Origin: DATKPE01 sp035524335
Lineage (GTDB): Bacteria > Bacteroidota > Ignavibacteria > UBA10030 > SZUA-254
Length of the DNA stretch: 64,000 nucleotides
Direction: 5' to 3'
Assembly: GCA_035524335.1 (NCBI GenBank)
Contig: DATKPE010000029.1
Location: 1 to 64,000 of the forward strand
Shown: in pieces, positions 1 to 8,015 of the stretch
Position numbering within the stretch: position 1 is the stretch's first letter
How the letters are laid out: every line of letters begins with the position of its first letter
Position numbers and translations under genes: made by a program
Notes under the pieces: generated by a model
What the model was told of the DNA's origin: nothing
The model's database searches: none
The model's input: only the letters and a program-made list of their open reading frames with translations

Positions 1-1095
1 GGTGCGTTCACCGGATCGCCGCTCTCGTTCCGGATGTCGGGCAATTTCCGGACGCTGATCCGGGACGCCTCGGTCATCGCACCGGGTCAGTCACCGAATC
101 AGACGAGAATCTATACCGCATCGCTCGATTACAGCGACAGCGTGAACAGCATCTCCGTCGGACGGGTCATACCACAGTTTTCCCCCCTGCTTGGCGCGGT
201 GGACGGCGCGTACGCCGCCCATGCGTTCGGCCAGTTTACCCTCGGTCTCTCGGGCGGCTTCGAACCCTACACCGTTCCCGGCGTCCGGTTCAGCGATCAG
301 AGAAAATTCGCCCTCTTCGCGGGTTTCCAGACACCGGACAGGCGGACCATCATGACAGGCCTGAGCTACAGCCGGACCTATTTCCAAACCTCCCTGATCC
401 GGGAAGTGATCGGGGGAACCGCGATGTATATGCCCTCGGACCTCCTCTATATCAACGCCCAGAGCGAGGTCGACCTTCGGACCACACTCAGCGATCAGCA
501 GTCGATGAAGGGAAAACTCACCTCGCTCCTGGCGAACATCAATCTGAACCTCCTCCGGGGCCTCTCACTGGGCGTCGGCCTGTCCGCCTGGCGGCCGACC
601 TATTATTTCCCCTCGATCCGGCAGTTGTCCGACAATATGGTCGACCTGCAGCTGCGCACAACGCCGACATTCAACATCAACTGCTCGCTTCTGCAGGGTG
701 TGTATATCATGAACACCTATTCCCCCCGGAGCTCCGATCTCGGGTTCGGCCGGGAATACATGAACAGCTCATCGATCCATGTCATGAATCTGGCCGGCAC
801 GGGAATTTCCTGCGGCGGGTCGTATACACTGAACACCACCGACCTCTCCGACGGACGGGGGTATTCCCTCACCGCCCAGAGGGAACTATTCCGCGGCAGT
901 ACTCTCGACGTCAGGTACGAAACGAATCATTTCGACATGCTCAACTTCAGACAGACAAGCGACACCCGCAATCTGGCCGGGAATCTGATGGTCCAGATCC
1001 TCCAGTCGGCCTCCTTCATCCTGGGTGTGGAGCATTTTTCGGGAGATACAACCCCCTTCGTCTCGGTCTACTCAGAACTCACCTACCGGTTCTGA
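1..1095 (+). CDS. Outer-membrane beta-barrel-like protein, 5'-truncated
   Basis: The reading frame is open from the first base of the window, so the N-terminus is missing and 364 residues are visible. The protein is rich in alternating hydrophobic and polar strands with many Gly, Ser, Thr and Tyr residues and ends in TYRF, a terminal aromatic typical of proteins assembled by the BAM complex. There are no cysteine clusters or enzyme motifs. The next gene starts 1 nt after its stop, so they are probably co-transcribed. I infer an outer-membrane barrel of unknown cargo; no family is recognised. An outer-membrane partner for the redox flavoprotein that follows is possible but unproven. Confidence 0.6.
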   Translation, partial: GAFTGSPLSFRMSGNFRTLIRDASVIAPGQSPNQTRIYTASLDYSDSVNSISVGRVIPQFSPLLGAVDGAYAAHAFGQFTLGLSGGFEPYTVPGVRFSDQRKFALFAGFQTPDRRTIMTGLSYSRTYFQTSLIREVIGGTAMYMPSDLLYINAQSEVDLRTTLSDQQSMKGKLTSLLANINLNLLRGLSLGVGLSAWRPTYYFPSIRQLSDNMVDLQLRTTPTFNINCSLLQGVYIMNTYSPRSSDLGFGREYMNSSSIHVMNLAGTGISCGGSYTLNTTDLSDGRGYSLTAQRELFRGSTLDVRYETNHFDMLNFRQTSDTRNLAGNLMVQILQSASFILGVEHFSGDTTPFVSVYSELTYRF

Positions 1096-1096
1096 G

Positions 1097-2395
1097 ATGG
1101 AAACGCTCATCACTCTCGGGCTCCTGGCGGTGCTGATCCTGGTCTTCGCGGTGCCGTACTGGATCATCACAGGAAAACAGCGGCGCCAGAGCGCGTCCAG
1201 GCACGAGGCGAACGCCGGCACCCGCCAGAACGAACCGGTGACGCTCCATCCGAAAATAGATCTCCTCAACTGCATCGGCTGCGGCAGTTGCGTCGAAGTC
1301 TGCCCCGAGGATGTGCTCGGTCTGGTCGACGGTCATGCCGCCATCATCCACGGCTCGCGGTGCGTCGGCCATGCGCTGTGCGAAGCGGTCTGTCCGGTCG
1401 GCGCGATCACAATGGGATTCGGAAAACCGAGGGAGGGAATGGAGATTCCCTACTATGATGAGCGTTATGAGACGAATGTTCCGGGTCTTTTCATCGTCGG
1501 TGAGCTGGGCGGCGTCGGACTGATACGGAATGCGATCCGGCAAGCGGTCACCGCCACCGATGCGATCGCTGAACGTCCCCGGAGCGGTTCCCCCGACATA
1601 TACGATCTCCTCATTGTGGGGGGAGGGCCTGCCGGAATTGCGGCCGCGCTGAACGCCACCTCGCACGGTCTGAAATACCTGCTTCTCGAACAGGAGACCA
1701 TCGGGGGATCGATCCTTCACTATCCGCGCAGGAAACTGGTTCTCACCCAGCCGGTGGATCTTCCCCGGTACGGGACACTGAAGGGACCTGAAATCAGCAA
1801 GGAAGAACTGCTCGAAATGTTCTCTACGATCGTCGCCGGCAACAAGCTGTCGATTCTGGAAGGTCAGAAGGTCCGGAGCGCCGAGCGGGTGACCGGCGGA
1901 TTCGAGGTAAAGACCGTAACGGAGTCGTACCGCGCCGGATCGGTCGTTCTTGCGACCGGGCGGCGCGGCACCCCGAAAAAACTCGGCGTGCCGGGCGAAC
2001 AGCTTGCGAAGGTCATGTACAAGCTCCTCGAAGCCGAGCAGTTTCAGGGACAGCATATCCTGGTGGTGGGGGGCGGCGACAGCGCGGTGGAGGCCGCGCT
2101 CGGGCTCTCGACGCAGAAAGGCAACACGGTGACGCTCAGCTACCGGCGCGGGGCGTTCGTCCGTCTCAAGGAAAAAAATCAGCACCGGCTCGACAATGCC
2201 GTGGCCGCCCGAAAAATCAGCCTCCTCCTGAAAAGCGCCGTTCAGGAGATACTGCCGGATGCCGTGAGGATCAGCGTGGAGGGAGAGGAAACGCGCGAGC
2301 TGAAAAACGACGCGGTGTTTATCTTCGCCGGGGGGGAGATGCCTGCCGAATTTCTCCGGAACTGCGGCATCAGGCCGCGTGCGGAAGGCGACTGA
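1097..2395 (+). CDS. Membrane-anchored ferredoxin/FAD-NAD(P) oxidoreductase
   Basis: This 432-residue fusion has one N-terminal membrane segment (about residues 4-26), a ferredoxin-like module (about 55-110) and a thioredoxin-reductase-like flavoprotein domain. The first cluster motif is CxxCxxCxxxCP (C59, C62, C65, C69). The second is C89-x2-H92-x2-C95-x3-C99-P, with His where the second Cys is expected. GGGPAG near residue 175 fits FAD binding and GGGDSA near 325 fits NAD(P)H binding. The CxxC redox pair of true thioredoxin reductases is absent. It probably passes electrons between NAD(P)H and a membrane or ferredoxin partner. The start is the ATG one base after the previous stop; an earlier in-frame start at 1025 would lie inside that gene. 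Confidence 0.8.
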   Translation: METLITLGLLAVLILVFAVPYWIITGKQRRQSASRHEANAGTRQNEPVTLHPKIDLLNCIGCGSCVEVCPEDVLGLVDGHAAIIHGSRCVGHALCEAVCPVGAITMGFGKPREGMEIPYYDERYETNVPGLFIVGELGGVGLIRNAIRQAVTATDAIAERPRSGSPDIYDLLIVGGGPAGIAAALNATSHGLKYLLLEQETIGGSILHYPRRKLVLTQPVDLPRYGTLKGPEISKEELLEMFSTIVAGNKLSILEGQKVRSAERVTGGFEVKTVTESYRAGSVVLATGRRGTPKKLGVPGEQLAKVMYKLLEAEQFQGQHILVVGGGDSAVEAALGLSTQKGNTVTLSYRRGAFVRLKEKNQHRLDNAVAARKISLLLKSAVQEILPDAVRISVEGEETRELKNDAVFIFAGGEMPAEFLRNCGIRPRAEGD

Positions 2396-2401
2396 TTACC
2401 G

Positions 2402-3268
2402 TTACTCCGTCTCTTCCGGCGTCTCTCCGATGCCCGCCGCCGTGCGGAGACGCCGTATTTCCGTTTTTGTCAGATGACGCCATCGCCCGCGCGGAACCCC
2501 TTCGTAGGTCAGGCCCGCATATGCCACACGGTCGAGCCGGGTCACGGTATAGCCGAGCGACTCGAACATCCTGTGCACCTGGCGGTTCTTTCCCTCGTGC
2601 AGGACGATCCCGACGACCTTTCGTTTGCCGGCGGGGATGATATGAATCTCGGCGGGGGCCGTTCTGCCGTCGCCGAGGTCGATCCCCTTTGCCAGCTGGG
2701 CGGCGTGATCGCGGCTGAGCGGTTTGTCGAGGGTTGCCTTGTAGGCCTTCTCGATTTCATGGCGGGGGTGCATCAGCCGGTTCGAGAGATCGCCGTCGTT
2801 GGTAAAAAGAAGAACGCCCGTGGTATTCCGGTCGAGCCTGCCGATCGGGAAGACGCGCCGGTCGATCTGCAGGTAGTTCATGACGGTCATCCTGCCGCGC
2901 TCATCGCTGGTGGTGGTGATGGCGTCCTTCGGTTTGTTGAGGAGGAGATAAAGGTGTTCGCGGACGATGGCGGCCTGTTTGCCGCCGACGAAGACGACAT
3001 CGCGTTCCGGGTCGATTTTGTGGCCGAGGTCGGTAACGATCCGGCCGTTGACGGTGATGCCTCCTTCAAGAAGGAGCTGATCGGCGCGGCGACGGGAAGC
3101 GATGCCGGCCATGGAGAGAAATTTATTCAGGCGGACCAGCTGGTCGCCGGGGTGTGGGTTCTGCGGACCGCCGCCCGGATCGGTCCGATGCGGAGGTTTC
3201 CCGGGGGGATTCGGCCGGGTCCGGAAACGCCGCGGCCGCGAGGAATTGTGCTGGCTTGAGTGGGGCAC
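2402..3268 (-). CDS. rluB: rRNA pseudouridine synthase, RluB/RsuA family
   Basis: This 288-residue protein has a basic, Pro/Arg-rich N-terminal tail (1-44), an S4 RNA-binding domain (about 45-95) and the RsuA/RluB catalytic domain. The catalytic aspartate is D146 in the motif GRLDRNTTG. Enzymes of this family isomerise a uridine in rRNA, for RluB in 23S helix 89. It starts with GTG 3 nt after the scpB stop, so translation is probably coupled to scpB; scpAB-rluB is a common gene order. The tail is longer than in E. coli RluB, but no internal start lies just before the S4 domain, so the GTG is kept. The exact target (RluB or a close paralogue) is not certain from sequence alone. Confidence 0.88.
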   Translation of the reverse strand: MPHSSQHNSSRPRRFRTRPNPPGKPPHRTDPGGGPQNPHPGDQLVRLNKFLSMAGIASRRRADQLLLEGGITVNGRIVTDLGHKIDPERDVVFVGGKQAAIVREHLYLLLNKPKDAITTTSDERGRMTVMNYLQIDRRVFPIGRLDRNTTGVLLFTNDGDLSNRLMHPRHEIEKAYKATLDKPLSRDHAAQLAKGIDLGDGRTAPAEIHIIPAGKRKVVGIVLHEGKNRQVHRMFESLGYTVTRLDRVAYAGLTYEGVPRGRWRHLTKTEIRRLRTAAGIGETPEETE

Positions 3269-3271
3269 CGT

Positions 3272-4003
3272 TCAGCCGATCCGCGGCTCGTCCGGCGGTT
3301 CCTCGCCCGCGGGCGGCTCCGGGGGAAGTTCCCTCAGCTCTCCGTTCTCCCCCACGACGGTCTTGCCGAGCTGTTCCTCGATTTCGGCGTCGCTTTTCCC
3401 CATCCGTTTGAGGATCTCTTTCTCCATTTCAAATCCCTGATCGGCCATGATCTCTTCGATCTCGCGCGGTTTGGGCAGATCGGCCAGGTCGTTGATGCCG
3501 AAATGCTTGAGAAAATCTGCGGTCGTGCCGTAGAGAAGCGGCCTGCCTGCCGTTGCTGACCTGCCGACGATCGTCACGAGGCCGCGTTCCATAAGTTTCT
3601 GGATGGCATAATCCGCATTCACTCCGCGAATGGCTTCGATCTCCGGTTTGGTGATCGGCTGTTTGTAGGCGATGACGGAGAGGGTTTCGATGACGGCCTG
3701 GGTCAGTTTTCGTTTCGCCCGTTCCTTGACCAGCTTGCCGAGCCAGTCGGCGTACTCGGGCATGGTGGCGAACTGATAGCCGCCCGCCACCTGGATGATC
3801 CGGAACGATCTTCCCTGACGCACATACTCCGCGTTGAGTTCGCGGATGACCGCGAGGATTTCGTCTTCGCGCATCCGGAGGCGGGGTCCTCCCTCCTCGG
3901 AGACTTTCAGAACATCGATAAGCTGGGGAAGCGACAGCGGTTCATCCGAAGCGAACAGCAGCGCTTCGATGATGTTCCTGCGTTCGAGCTCTGTGGGTTC
4001 CAT
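3272..4003 (-). CDS. scpB: Segregation and condensation protein ScpB
   Basis: This 243-residue protein has the two winged-helix domains of ScpB, with typical segments such as IEALLFASDEPLSL at the N-terminus and VIETLSVIAYKQPITKPEIE near residues 103-122. ScpB dimerises and bridges ScpA within the SMC condensin complex, which compacts and helps segregate the chromosome. The acidic, Pro-rich C-terminus (after about 190) is probably disordered. The ATG overlaps the scpA stop by one base (TGATG), a tight coupling expected for subunits of one complex. The smc gene is not in the window. Confidence 0.95.
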   Translation of the reverse strand: MEPTELERRNIIEALLFASDEPLSLPQLIDVLKVSEEGGPRLRMREDEILAVIRELNAEYVRQGRSFRIIQVAGGYQFATMPEYADWLGKLVKERAKRKLTQAVIETLSVIAYKQPITKPEIEAIRGVNADYAIQKLMERGLVTIVGRSATAGRPLLYGTTADFLKHFGINDLADLPKPREIEEIMADQGFEMEKEILKRMGKSDAEIEEQLGKTVVGENGELRELPPEPPAGEEPPDEPRIG

Positions 4004-4731
4004 CAGGCGGCCTCGGGCAGAAGTTTGTAGATGATGAAATCATCGTCATAGTGGGTGGGACGAAACCCGACCAGTTTGTTCTTTGCCATCTCGAGGAGAG
4101 CGATGACGGTGACGATGATCCGGAGTTTCTCGGTCATGTTCGCGACAAGTTCGAAGAAGGTGGATTCCTCACGGGTCCGGAGGACGTCGGCGATATAGCT
4201 CATCTGCTCGTCGATCGTGACGTTCAGCAGTTCGACGTCGTGGTAGATCTTCTTGGGCACGCTCTCGAGCACCCGCTTGAAGGCGGCGATGAGATTGTAC
4301 ATGGTGACGTTTCTGAGGCTCTCCTCGCGGTCCTCGGGCGCCACCTTTTTTTCGTCCGCCCCGAATGCCTGGCGATAATAGAGCTTGACCGATTCGTCCT
4401 CAAGCGATGAGAGGACGGAGCTCGCCTCCTTGTAACGCTTGTATTCGAGAAGCCGCCGCACCAGCTCCGCCCGCGGATCTTCCTCCTCATCCTCGCCCGG
4501 AGCCTTCGGAAGAAGCATCCTGACCTTGATCTGCATCAGTTCGGCGGCCATCACGATAAAATCCCCCGCAACCTCCAGATCAAGCTCCTGCATGAAATGA
4601 AGGTACTCCAGGAACTCCTTCGTGATCCGGGAGATCGGGATATCGTAGATATCGAGCTCATCCCTCTTGATGAAGAAGAGGAGAAGATCGAGAGGTCCTT
4701 CAAATTCCTGCAGTTTGACGCGATAGGTCAA
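4003..4731 (-). CDS. scpA: Segregation and condensation protein ScpA
   Basis: ScpA (242 residues) is the kleisin that closes the SMC ring. The N-terminal motif FEGPLDLLLFFIKRDELDIY (residues 9-28) is characteristic and a C-terminal winged helix precedes the end. The start is TTG, supported by an AAGGAG ribosome-binding site at 4738-4743 six bases upstream and by the family N-terminus (TYRVKLQEFEGPLDLL); no ATG is available in frame. It overlaps scpB by one base. It lies downstream of trpS on the same strand, so transcription may come from there. Confidence 0.95.
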   Translation of the reverse strand: MTYRVKLQEFEGPLDLLLFFIKRDELDIYDIPISRITKEFLEYLHFMQELDLEVAGDFIVMAAELMQIKVRMLLPKAPGEDEEEDPRAELVRRLLEYKRYKEASSVLSSLEDESVKLYYRQAFGADEKKVAPEDREESLRNVTMYNLIAAFKRVLESVPKKIYHDVELLNVTIDEQMSYIADVLRTREESTFFELVANMTEKLRIIVTVIALLEMAKNKLVGFRPTHYDDDFIIYKLLPEAA

Positions 4732-4827
4732 TGCTCACTCCTTACTCTTTCCGAAACCGTCATGCCGGTCCGGCAGGGACAACATACTCATTTCCGCAGA
4801 TAAACTCCACCGGATGTTCCCGCGGCA

Positions 4828-5811
4828 TCACCCGAGTTTCATGACGGTGCGGACCTCCGTCATCGTGTTTCCGGCCACTTCGGAGGCGACCGATTCACCG
4901 GCCTGGAGGACATCCTTCACCTTTTCGGGGTGCGCCTCGTAATGTGCGCGGCGCTCCCGGATCGGCGCCAGCGCCTCGGCGATCCGGCGGGCGGCGTTCA
5001 GCTTGCAGTCGACACAGCCGAGGGCTCCGCTCCGGCATGCCGCATCGATTTCGGCCGTCTCGGGTTCGTTGAATTTTTTATGATACGTGAAGACGAGACA
5101 GACGTCGGGCCGGCCGGGATCTCCCTTCCGGATTTTCTGCGGGTCGGTGACCGCCTTCTTCAGCTTGGCGGTGATTTCGGCGGGAGAATCGGCCAGGAGG
5201 ATCGTATTCCCGGCGGATTTGCTCATTTTCATGCTTCCGTCGAGACCCGGAAGCCGCGCGAATCTGGTCAGCTTTGCCTCAGGTTCCGGAAATACCGCCC
5301 CGTATTCGGCGTTGAACCGGCGGGCGATTTCGCGGGTGATCTCCACATGCGGGACCTGGTCCTCCCCGACCGGAACCACTTCCCCCTTGTAGAGAAGGAT
5401 GTCCGCCGCCTGCAGGACGGGATATCCGAGATGGCCGTACGAAATGTTTTCGATGTGCAGATCCCGCACCTGATCCTTAACGGTCGGATTGCGTTCCAGC
5501 CTCGCCGCCGTGATCAGCATCGAGAAGAGGAGGTGAAGCTCGGTGTGTTCCTTGATCTGGGACTGCCGGAAGATCGGGCTCCTGTCCGGATCGATGCCGG
5601 CGGCAAGCCAGTCCGTCACCATATCGATTGAATTCTGATAGATGTCGGCTGTGGCAAGACTCGTGGTCAGCGCGTGATAATCGGCGACGAGATGAAAGTT
5701 CTGATACTGATTCTGGAGCGAGACCCAGTTTTCAAGCGCACCGACGAGATGGCCGAGGTGGAGTTTCCCCGTGGGACGCATCCCGCTGAGAATTCGTTTC
5801 TGTACTGCCAA
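4828..5811 (-). CDS. trpS: Tryptophanyl-tRNA synthetase
   Basis: TrpRS charges tRNA-Trp in the cytoplasm. The 327-residue length is normal for this class Ic enzyme. The HIGH signature appears as HLGH (18-21) after GMRPTGKL, and the second signature KMSKS is at 195-199 followed by AGNTI. The start is TTG, chosen because AAGGAA (5818-5823) lies about 8 nt upstream and the HLGH motif sits at the usual distance from the N-terminus. The HNH nuclease gene lies 67 nt upstream on the same strand and scpA follows 96 nt downstream. Confidence 0.96.
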   Translation of the reverse strand: MAVQKRILSGMRPTGKLHLGHLVGALENWVSLQNQYQNFHLVADYHALTTSLATADIYQNSIDMVTDWLAAGIDPDRSPIFRQSQIKEHTELHLLFSMLITAARLERNPTVKDQVRDLHIENISYGHLGYPVLQAADILLYKGEVVPVGEDQVPHVEITREIARRFNAEYGAVFPEPEAKLTRFARLPGLDGSMKMSKSAGNTILLADSPAEITAKLKKAVTDPQKIRKGDPGRPDVCLVFTYHKKFNEPETAEIDAACRSGALGCVDCKLNAARRIAEALAPIRERRAHYEAHPEKVKDVLQAGESVASEVAGNTMTEVRTVMKLG

Positions 5812-5878
5812 TGGGAATTTCCTTTGTCTGGGAGAGCAGTGAACGGCCCGCGGAGGGAAGAGGAGCCACCGGGGAACG

Positions 5879-6370
5879 TCAGTTCATGAAAAGATACGGT
5901 TTCCAGCGGTCGTCCACATTGCCGACGAAATGCCGGATGAAGGTTACATGGTTCGGTTTCATGGGTCGTCGGGCGAGCTTCATGTGTGCATCCTCCGGCG
6001 TCCGGTTCCCCTTCCTGTTGTTGCAGTCGACACACGCGGTCACCAGATTCTCCCAGGTATCCTCACCCGATTTGGCCTTCGGCAAGACATGATCGACCGT
6101 CAGAGCGATATCGGTGCGGCCGCAGTACTGGCACCGGTGACCATCCCGCCGGAGAATGTTTTTCCTCGAGAGGATGATCTTTTTGTAGGGAACATGAATG
6201 TACACCCCGAGACGCACGATGCTCGGGTACGGCATCGACATCGACACCGACCGGAGTTGCTTGCCGTTGTGTGCCTCGATCAATTCTGCCTTGCCCAGGA
6301 AAAGGAGGATGACCGCCTTTTTCACATTGCAAACAGTCATTGGCTCATAATTCTGATTCAGTATGAGCAC
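5879..6370 (-). CDS. HNH endonuclease family protein
   Basis: This 163-residue protein belongs to the widespread stand-alone HNH family that begins LILNQNYEP. A zinc-ribbon HNH core is visible: C80-x2-C83, D93-H94, N108, C113-x2-C116 and N117. Metal-dependent nicking or cutting of nucleic acid is expected from the fold; the biological role of these house-keeping HNH proteins is largely unknown. The start is GTG with no clear ribosome-binding site; the frame is closed upstream by TAA at 6434-6436. A good promoter lies at 6471-6498. There is no intron, intein, phage or restriction gene nearby, so I do not treat it as a mobile or defence nuclease. Confidence 0.85.
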   Translation of the reverse strand: MLILNQNYEPMTVCNVKKAVILLFLGKAELIEAHNGKQLRSVSMSMPYPSIVRLGVYIHVPYKKIILSRKNILRRDGHRCQYCGRTDIALTVDHVLPKAKSGEDTWENLVTACVDCNNRKGNRTPEDAHMKLARRPMKPNHVTFIRHFVGNVDDRWKPYLFMN

Positions 6371-6470
6371 CTTGCTGCTTAACCGGCTGTTCGACCCTGT
6401 ATGAGTATACGAACTGAAGACCCAGACACCTCCTTATCCGAAGCAGACGTTAACCCTGCCGTTTCCTAAA

Positions 6471-6498
6471 AATATAGCAGAATTTACATATTTGTCAA
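6471..6498 (-). promoter_or_regulatory. Sigma70-like promoter for the HNH-trpS-scpAB-rluB unit
   Basis: On the minus strand TTGACA (6498-6493), a 16-bp spacer and TATATT (6476-6471) make the strongest promoter match in the window. It predicts a leader of about 95 nt before the GTG of the HNH gene. The leader contains GGAGGTG about 57 nt before the start with no usable start codon behind it. Confidence 0.7.
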
Positions 6499-6564
6499 GA
6501 TACGGCATTCCGGAACCCCGCATGGCATTCTCCCGGGCCGGTCGGTTCCGTCAAATTGTGCCGA

Positions 6565-8013
6565 TTACGGGAGTTTTTTCCCGTCCGTATCGCAAAGAAC
6601 CACCTCTCCGAGGCCCAGAGCAGCGATTTTTGACCTGATCTTCGCGAGGTCCCCCACGACCACGATCGCCATTCTGGAGGGGTCGATGTATGCCGACGCG
6701 ACCCTCTGGACATCGCCGAGCGTGACCGATTCGATGTTCTGCAGGTAGGAATTGAAATAGTTCTCGGGCAGGCCGTAGAGGACAATGGACTGCAGTGCGC
6801 CTGCAATCTGCGCCGGGGTTTCGAAGGCGAGCGCAAAACTGCCGACCGCTCCCTTCTTCGCGTAGGCGAGCTCCTCGGCGGTCATCCCTTTTTCGCGCAT
6901 CAGCGTAAGTTCATGCATGAATTCCACGAGCGAACTGTCCGTTTTGTCGGTGATCACGCCGGCCGAAGCGACGAAGGGACCCGGACCCTTGAAAAATCGG
7001 AATGAGGAATTGGCGCCGTAGGTGTATCCGTGCCGCTCGCGCAGGTTCAGGTTGATCCGGCTCGTGAACTGCCCGCCCAGCATCCGGTTCATGAGAATGA
7101 CGGGAAAATAATCGGGGGTACTGCGCGCCAGGGCGGGATATCCGATCCGGATTTCCGACTGTGCGGCATTGGGTTTGTCGATGAGATAAATCGTTCTCTG
7201 TCCGGCCGCGGGAGGATTCGGAAGAACGGCAGTCGGTACCGGTCCGGATTCCCACGAACCGAAGAGCTTCTCCAGCGTCCCGGTGAGATGTCCCAGATCC
7301 GCGTCGCCGACAACAACCAGCGTCGCATTCCCCGGCCGGTAATAGGTGTGATAGAACTTTTTCAGATCGTCGATGGTCATCGACTGGACCGACTGCTCCG
7401 TTCCCATAGGATTGTTTCCGTAGGGATGACTACCGCCGTACAGGATGAAATTGAACGAATTATTCGCGATCGCCGTCGGCTGGTCGTGCTGTTGGAGAAG
7501 CGACGCAAGTCTCTGCTTCTTCAGCCGGCTGAAGTCCTTCTCCGGAAAGACGGGATGGACCACGACGTCGGCATAAATTTCGAGGGCCTTGTCGAGATAG
7601 CGCGAGAGGGTGCCCAGGTTGATGAAGGAACCGTCGGTGTTCGCGAATGTCCCCAGGTTCGCACCGATCGCGTCCAGATCGTCCGCGATCTGCAGGCTCG
7701 AGCGTGTCGCCGTTCCCTCATCGAGCATATCCGCGGTCATCGATGCAATTCCCGGCTGTCCGGCCGGATCGCGGTCGGTGCCGGACGGGATGACCAGGCT
7801 GAACGCGACAAGGGGGAGTTTGTGGTTCTCCACAAGCCAGACCTGCAGGCCGTTCTTCAGCGAGCTCTTCTGAATTTCGGGGAGATGGATGACCGGAGCG
7901 GGCTTTCCCTTCGGCCGCTGGGTCCTGTCAAGCTGATCACCGGCGACACCGACGCCGTACGCGAGCGTTCCAAACAGCAGACTGGTCATGCAGATCCTCG
8001 GAAACGGGTTCAT
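6565..8013 (-). CDS. M16 peptidase, non-catalytic partner subunit
   Basis: This 482-residue secreted M16-family protein has a signal peptide in residues 1-25 and two insulinase-like domains (roughly 45-250 and 250-470). The zinc-binding HxxEH of active M16 enzymes is replaced by SMTADMLDEG at the equivalent position. The second domain keeps the conserved LRERHGYTYG-type segment (LNLRERHGYTYGANSSF). In two-chain M16 proteases one subunit carries the zinc and the other shapes the chamber; this would be the inactive one. It follows its catalytic partner with a 2-nt gap and has a good ribosome-binding site (AAGGAG). Periplasmic peptide degradation is the likely role. Confidence 0.88.
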   Translation of the reverse strand: MNPFPRICMTSLLFGTLAYGVGVAGDQLDRTQRPKGKPAPVIHLPEIQKSSLKNGLQVWLVENHKLPLVAFSLVIPSGTDRDPAGQPGIASMTADMLDEGTATRSSLQIADDLDAIGANLGTFANTDGSFINLGTLSRYLDKALEIYADVVVHPVFPEKDFSRLKKQRLASLLQQHDQPTAIANNSFNFILYGGSHPYGNNPMGTEQSVQSMTIDDLKKFYHTYYRPGNATLVVVGDADLGHLTGTLEKLFGSWESGPVPTAVLPNPPAAGQRTIYLIDKPNAAQSEIRIGYPALARSTPDYFPVILMNRMLGGQFTSRINLNLRERHGYTYGANSSFRFFKGPGPFVASAGVITDKTDSSLVEFMHELTLMREKGMTAEELAYAKKGAVGSFALAFETPAQIAGALQSIVLYGLPENYFNSYLQNIESVTLGDVQRVASAYIDPSRMAIVVVGDLAKIRSKIAALGLGEVVLCDTDGKKLP

Positions 8014-8015
8014 GG

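Noticed and set aside
5879..6370. HNH gene as part of a mobile intron, restriction or defence system
   Set aside because: It lies in a housekeeping run with trpS and scpAB, has its own promoter, and no partner gene or element ends are visible.
6427..6433. Short leader peptide behind the GGAGGTG site in the HNH leader
   Set aside because: No ATG or GTG at usable spacing follows; the only possibilities are a GTG inside the site itself or a CTG start.
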